Part shown: piece by piece, positions 21,388 through 23,861 of the stretch
Numbering within the stretch: the first letter of the stretch is position 1
How the letters are laid out: each line of letters begins with the position of its first letter
DNA from: a virus
Length of the DNA: 23,861 nt
Virus record (IMG/VR): IMGVR_UViG_3300043409_002173
Span: 1 to 23,861 of that record
Direction: 5' to 3' (one strand)
Notes under the pieces: model-generated
The model's input: only the letters and a program-made list of their open reading frames with translations
Database searches by the model: none
What the model was told of the DNA's origin: nothing
Made by a program: the position numbers and the translations under genes

Positions 21388-22368
21388 TTAAATAATTCCT
21401 ACTTTAGTTCCTGTTATAATCCCTCTTACTTTATTTTCTGTGGTGAAGCTAGTTACACATTTTAAATAATATGTAGTATTGGCTGTTATTGATACGGTTA
21501 AAGGAATACAAGAAGCTCCTGCATCCTCTGCTCCTGACATTCTAGCCATTACCCCTCCGTTATCTACCATAATTGGTTCTGTCCAAAGAGTAATCGAATC
21601 TGTAATAATTCCTGCGATGTAATCATCTGCTTTCTCGCCAGCGGCTTGATTTAATGAAAAACCACCAGTTATAATCCATTTACCGGGTGTAAGTGTAATC
21701 GATGTAATATTAGCTGTAACTGCATTGGTAATAGTTTGATTTATGACAATACTTTCTATTTTAGTCCCTAAAGTAAGAATATCAGCTAATTGGTTAGAAG
21801 TAATAGGGCTAACTGCAACCTTACCTAAAGCATCGCTAACTAAAGCCCTACTAGCTGTTAAATTAGTAGTTAAAATAGTACTTACTGCCCCTGTTGCCTT
21901 GCTGATTATCCAATCCCAAACTTTAAGAAAAGAGTTTTGTCGAATGTTTGAACCATCATTTATTACAAGCCTGTTAGTGTCTATAATATTATTTCCAGTT
22001 GCCGTATTATTAGTTCTAAGGACTAATAATTCAGCCGATGAAACTTCACTAGATACTGTATTACCTAACGCATCCGATATTACAACCTTATTAGGAGTAA
22101 GGTTAGCTTCGCTACCGCCCGAAGCTGTCTTAAAACCCGTGTTAGTATCTTTCCAACTGTAAAAATCTACAAAAGGGGCGTTATTCTCATCTAAAAGTTC
22201 GGCTATATTGTAATAGCTGACAAATTTATCTTCGAAAAACAAAGCCGTAATAGTTGCTGATAGCTTTCTAAATTCTGACAATTTAGCTGACTTTTCAAAT
22301 TCGATAACATTATTTATTGTATCCGTTATCTTAAGGTAAGTACCTTGTATTTCTATTTTTTTAGCCAT
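21388..22368 (-). CDS. Fibre or appendage-like protein with internal repeats, 326 aa
   Basis: A beta-structured protein with two copies of a motif about 28 residues long: LTPNKVVISDALGNTVSS (90-107) and LTASRALVSDALGKVAVS (170-187). Each is followed by a short helix (SAELLVL, SNQLADIL). This 'ALvSDAlGnv..S' repeat occurs in tail-appendage proteins of Bacteroidota phages. The N-terminus (KKIEIQGTYLKITD) and C-terminus (TITNAVTANITSITLTPGKW) are strand-rich and suggest a tip domain. It lies before the terminase genes, away from the other fibres, and is the first gene after the probable promoter at 22454. Its role as a structural appendage is inferred. Confidence 0.6.
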   Translation of the reverse strand: MAKKIEIQGTYLKITDTINNVIEFEKSAKLSEFRKLSATITALFFEDKFVSYYNIAELLDENNAPFVDFYSWKDTNTGFKTASGGSEANLTPNKVVISDALGNTVSSEVSSAELLVLRTNNTATGNNIIDTNRLVINDGSNIRQNSFLKVWDWIISKATGAVSTILTTNLTASRALVSDALGKVAVSPITSNQLADILTLGTKIESIVINQTITNAVTANITSITLTPGKWIITGGFSLNQAAGEKADDYIAGIITDSITLWTEPIMVDNGGVMARMSGAEDAGASCIPLTVSITANTTYYLKCVTSFTTENKVRGIITGTKVGII

Positions 22369-22391
22369 TATTTTATTCTTTTATTTAGCAA

Positions 22392-22421
22392 ATACCCAAC
22401 ACTTACTAAGCTGTTGGGTAT
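22392..22421 (-). promoter_or_regulatory. Leader hairpin upstream of the structural operon
   Basis: ATACCCAACA (22392-22401) and TGTTGGGTAT (22412-22421) form a perfect 10-base stem, with CTTA and TAAG inside the loop able to extend it. Read on the - strand it would lie in the 5' leader of the gene starting at 22368, about 30 bases before the ATG. There is no U-run on either side, so it is a poor intrinsic terminator. A structural role in mRNA stability, in regulation, or as a protein-binding site is possible. Confidence 0.5.
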
Positions 22422-22437
22422 AAATCATGGAGGGTTT

Positions 22438-22509
22438 TTAAAAAGTGGTCAATGCAAAGATACAAAACCAAATCGATACTAAAATACAAAAGGCTATAAA
22501 ATTTTTCAT
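22438..22509 (-). CDS. Possible 23-residue hydrophobic peptide
   Basis: ATG at 22509 begins one base after the stop of the 266-residue gene and opens MKNFIAFCILVSIWFCIFAL, ending TTF. It is almost wholly hydrophobic with a basic start, like a single membrane helix. The spacing suggests translation with the gene upstream. It overlaps the proposed promoter at 22454-22462, so this could instead be non-coding. The evidence for expression is weak. Confidence 0.3.
   Translation of the reverse strand: MKNFIAFCILVSIWFCIFALTTF
22454..22462 (-). promoter_or_regulatory. Possible promoter -7 element for the late operon
   Basis: The - strand reads TATCTTTGC here, matching the Bacteroidota -7 consensus TAnnTTTG. 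The start site would be near 22448, giving an 80-base leader for the gene at 22368 that includes the hairpin at 22392-22421. An upstream TTTG exists but its spacing (about 24 bases) is not the usual 19, so the promoter may be weak or phage-specific. Confidence 0.4.
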
Positions 22510-22510
22510 G

Positions 22511-23311
22511 TTACTCTATATTAATTTTCAATTGATTTTCTGCTTCTTGTTTTGTAATGGTTGGTATCTCGGCAAATTGACCTTTGAAAAAAACACATAC
22601 ATTCCCTAAAAAAGCATACTGAAAGGTCAAGGGTTTGTCAAAAGATAACGGTTCATGGGCCAACTGACAAACATAATTTTCATTCCAAGGCTGTTTAATC
22701 CACATTCCAGCTTTGTACCTTTTTTCAATTTCGGTTTTGAAGAGGGCTTTTACTTTTTTGATGTTTGCTGGTTTGGCTTTAATTGTACAAAAGTCTATAT
22801 TTTCTAGATACAATCCATAATTTGTGAATCCAAATCCTTCTACACATCTTTTATTTATATTTTCTTCTCCTGTAGCCATAAAAACACTACCAAAAACATT
22901 CTCATACCACTTACCCACTTCTATTTCAGAAAAAACCTCTGGAAACAATTCTTTTACCGTTGTTGTGCCATCGTTTAATGCGTATATTTGTTCTTTTGAT
23001 AGTTGGAAAGCCTTATCAAGAGAGTTTTTCTCCGCTATCTTAGGCTCTAAAGCATTTTTGTAATCCACTCCGCAAGCTTTTAAAAAGGCTTCTTTGTTGT
23101 AGGTTGGGAAGAACATTCTGCCGTGCTTAAACATATCACTAGGGGGGATATTAGTAACTAGATTATTAACTGACATATAATTATTCACCAAAAAACGATC
23201 TGTTTCAAAGTTTGTAATATCTTCGATTTGAATCCCAAAACTCTTCAATACTGGTTTAATTTCCTCCCATTGCGCCTCAGTGCATGGCATACTTACTGCT
23301 TTAAATTCCAT
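22511..23311 (-). CDS. Conserved phage protein of unknown function, 266 aa
   Basis: It starts MEFKAVSMPCTEAQWEEIKPVL, followed by FLVNNYMSVNNLVTN (about 44-58). I recall this 'M.fK...M.cT..qw..IkP.L' opening from proteins widespread in Bacteroidota prophages; the function is unknown. The central part has KEQIYALNDGTTTVKELFPEV (about 110-130) and the C-terminal part is mixed alpha/beta, with no catalytic motif that I can identify. It precedes the structural operon, overlaps the small 44-residue gene by 11 bases, and belongs to the group of small accessory genes on the right. Confidence 0.62.
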   Translation of the reverse strand: MEFKAVSMPCTEAQWEEIKPVLKSFGIQIEDITNFETDRFLVNNYMSVNNLVTNIPPSDMFKHGRMFFPTYNKEAFLKACGVDYKNALEPKIAEKNSLDKAFQLSKEQIYALNDGTTTVKELFPEVFSEIEVGKWYENVFGSVFMATGEENINKRCVEGFGFTNYGLYLENIDFCTIKAKPANIKKVKALFKTEIEKRYKAGMWIKQPWNENYVCQLAHEPLSFDKPLTFQYAFLGNVCVFFKGQFAEIPTITKQEAENQLKINIE

Positions 23312-23435
23312 ATTCTATGTAGTTTATTTTATTTATTAATTCTTTTAAACGGTTAGGATTTTCTTTAGAAATCATTAACTTATCCCTTTCTTTTTTTAAA
23401 TCTGATAGTGTTGGAGGGGGTGTGTATTTTTTCAT
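23301..23435 (-). CDS. Small phage protein, 44 aa
   Basis: An ATG at 23435 overlaps the stop of the 94-residue gene in an ATGA arrangement and opens MKKYTPPPTLSDLKKERDKL, ending in KINYIEYGI, with the stop at 23301-23303. The N-terminal PPP followed by a Lys/Glu-rich helix is seen in many small phage proteins. Tight overlaps on both sides (4 and 11 bases) argue that it is a true gene despite its length. The function is unknown. Confidence 0.6.
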   Translation of the reverse strand: MKKYTPPPTLSDLKKERDKLMISKENPNRLKELINKINYIEYGI

Positions 23436-23716
23436 AACTCACGATATTTTTCTACTGCATCCTTTATTTCTTCTATTCCACTATCTCCGCTATCCATCCA
23501 TTCAACAGAAGACCAAACATCTCTAAGCCTGTCTATTCTTGTTTGTAATCTAACCTCAAAAGATTGCAACATTAATAAAACACTTTCAGTTTCTCCTGCT
23601 GCATCCGTAAAACCTAACTCAACAAGCCTATCGCGCATTTTCTTTAATTCTTCTTTTCCCTCGTGTATGTCATAATGTTCTTTATAACATAAATAATTGT
23701 AACTCCCTCCACTCAT
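23432..23716 (-). CDS. Conserved hypothetical phage protein (MSGGSYNYL family), 94 aa
   Basis: It begins MSGGSYNYLCYK, followed by a helical part with ELKKMRDRLVELG (about 23-35). It later has RLRDVWSSVEWMDSGDSGIE (about 63-82), ending VEKYREL. This MSGGS(Y/F)(N/D)YL start and 'dVW.avEW.dSgD' end is a pattern I recall from small proteins of phages and other mobile elements in many bacteria; the role is unknown. It is probably alpha-helical and soluble. Its start overlaps the preceding partial gene by a few bases (ATGA) and its end overlaps the 44-residue gene. Confidence 0.7.
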   Translation of the reverse strand: MSGGSYNYLCYKEHYDIHEGKEELKKMRDRLVELGFTDAAGETESVLLMLQSFEVRLQTRIDRLRDVWSSVEWMDSGDSGIEEIKDAVEKYREL

Positions 23717-23861
23717 AATTTTATTAATTTTATTTTTCTTTCTCTAATAACCTTTTTAAAACGTTTCAAAGTCCCCCATACACCTACTCCTTCGTGCCAT
23801 ACTTGTGCTGCATCGTTGTGGTCTATGATTTTGTAAACGACTTCCCTACCTTCTTCTTGAT
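23713..23861 (-). CDS. Partial phage protein, C-terminal 48 residues
   Basis: An open frame enters from the right edge and stops at TGA 23713-23715, overlapping the ATG of the next gene. The visible part has EEGREVVYKIIDHNDAAQVW and VGVWGTLKRFKKVIRERKIK, a basic helical end. I do not recognise a family from this fragment. It belongs to the same operon of small genes by direction and overlap. Confidence 0.6.
   Translation of the reverse strand, partial: QEEGREVVYKIIDHNDAAQVWHEGVGVWGTLKRFKKVIRERKIKLIKL

Larger units (their letters stand above)
2982..23861 (-). mobile_element. Tailed phage or prophage, late region (right side incomplete)
   Basis: An unbroken - strand run of genes with overlaps or gaps of a few bases carries terminase, portal, prohead protease, scaffold-like, capsid, tape measure, tail, fibre and holin functions. 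A long tape measure without recognisable sheath genes suggests a siphovirus. Integrase, repressor, replication and endolysin genes are not in the window, so lysogeny cannot be shown; they may lie right of 23,861. The left limit near 2,982 is where strand, gene type and sequence character change. I see no clear att core repeat because the other end is not visible. Confidence 0.85.

Noticed and set aside
21743-22162. Plus-strand frame of 139 codons
   Set aside because: It is antisense to the repeat-containing appendage gene and shows mirrored repeats only.
1-23861. tRNA or rRNA genes
   Set aside because: No cloverleaf-like sequence, GTTCRANNC T-loop in context, or rRNA motif was noticed on either strand, although this was by eye only.

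Overview
The window looks like DNA from a member of the Bacteroidota, probably a flavobacterium. It is AT-rich. Start codons follow A-rich stretches rather than Shine-Dalgarno sequences. One intergenic region carries a textbook Bacteroidota promoter (TTTG, 19 bases, TAnnTTTG). Many proteins resemble families I know from flavobacterial phages. No database was searched, so all functional names rest on motifs, gene order and size.

Two unlike regions meet near position 3,000. The left region (about 1-3,022, all genes on the + strand) is an array of short, mostly hypothetical genes separated by long imperfect inverted repeats. Each repeat begins with a core ending in TAAC and ends with a core beginning with GTTA, and the joint between successive units falls at the G/TT of that last core. 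I read this as an integron-type gene cassette array without a visible integrase (a CALIN-like cluster) of six cassettes: 178-578, 579-1002, 1003-1496, 1497-1834, 1835-2736 and 2737 to about 3016. The strongest support is that each cassette's 5' end is complementary to the 5' flank of its OWN repeat at its 3' end, as expected if the units exist as circles. Cassette 5 has its own promoter with an operator-like inverted repeat and three overlapping or abutting genes. Two of the repeats are near-identical 141-bp copies.

The right region (about 2,982-23,861, all genes on the - strand, read right to left) is the late part of a tailed, siphovirus-like phage or prophage. In transcription order it holds: small genes (23.9-22.4 kb); a probable promoter and leader hairpin; a fibre-like protein; small and large terminase; four putative connector, neck and tail proteins; a hub-like tail protein; the tape measure; a zinc-finger-like protein; a ClpP-type prohead protease with a full Ser-His-Asp triad; a scaffold-like protein; the probable capsid protein; a possible tail-tube protein; a portal; three successive fibre or receptor-binding proteins, one with seven propeller-like repeats; then a membrane and lysis block with a holin and a candidate spanin. 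Genes overlap or abut almost throughout, so they are probably co-transcribed. No integrase, repressor, replication gene or endolysin is visible.

The two regions converge. The last inverted repeat of the array overlaps the 3' end of the last phage gene, so this spot may be a bidirectional terminator, a decayed attC site, or the phage-host junction. The features most worth following up are the cassette array, the open reading frames that cross its joints, and the unusual order of the phage head and tail genes.
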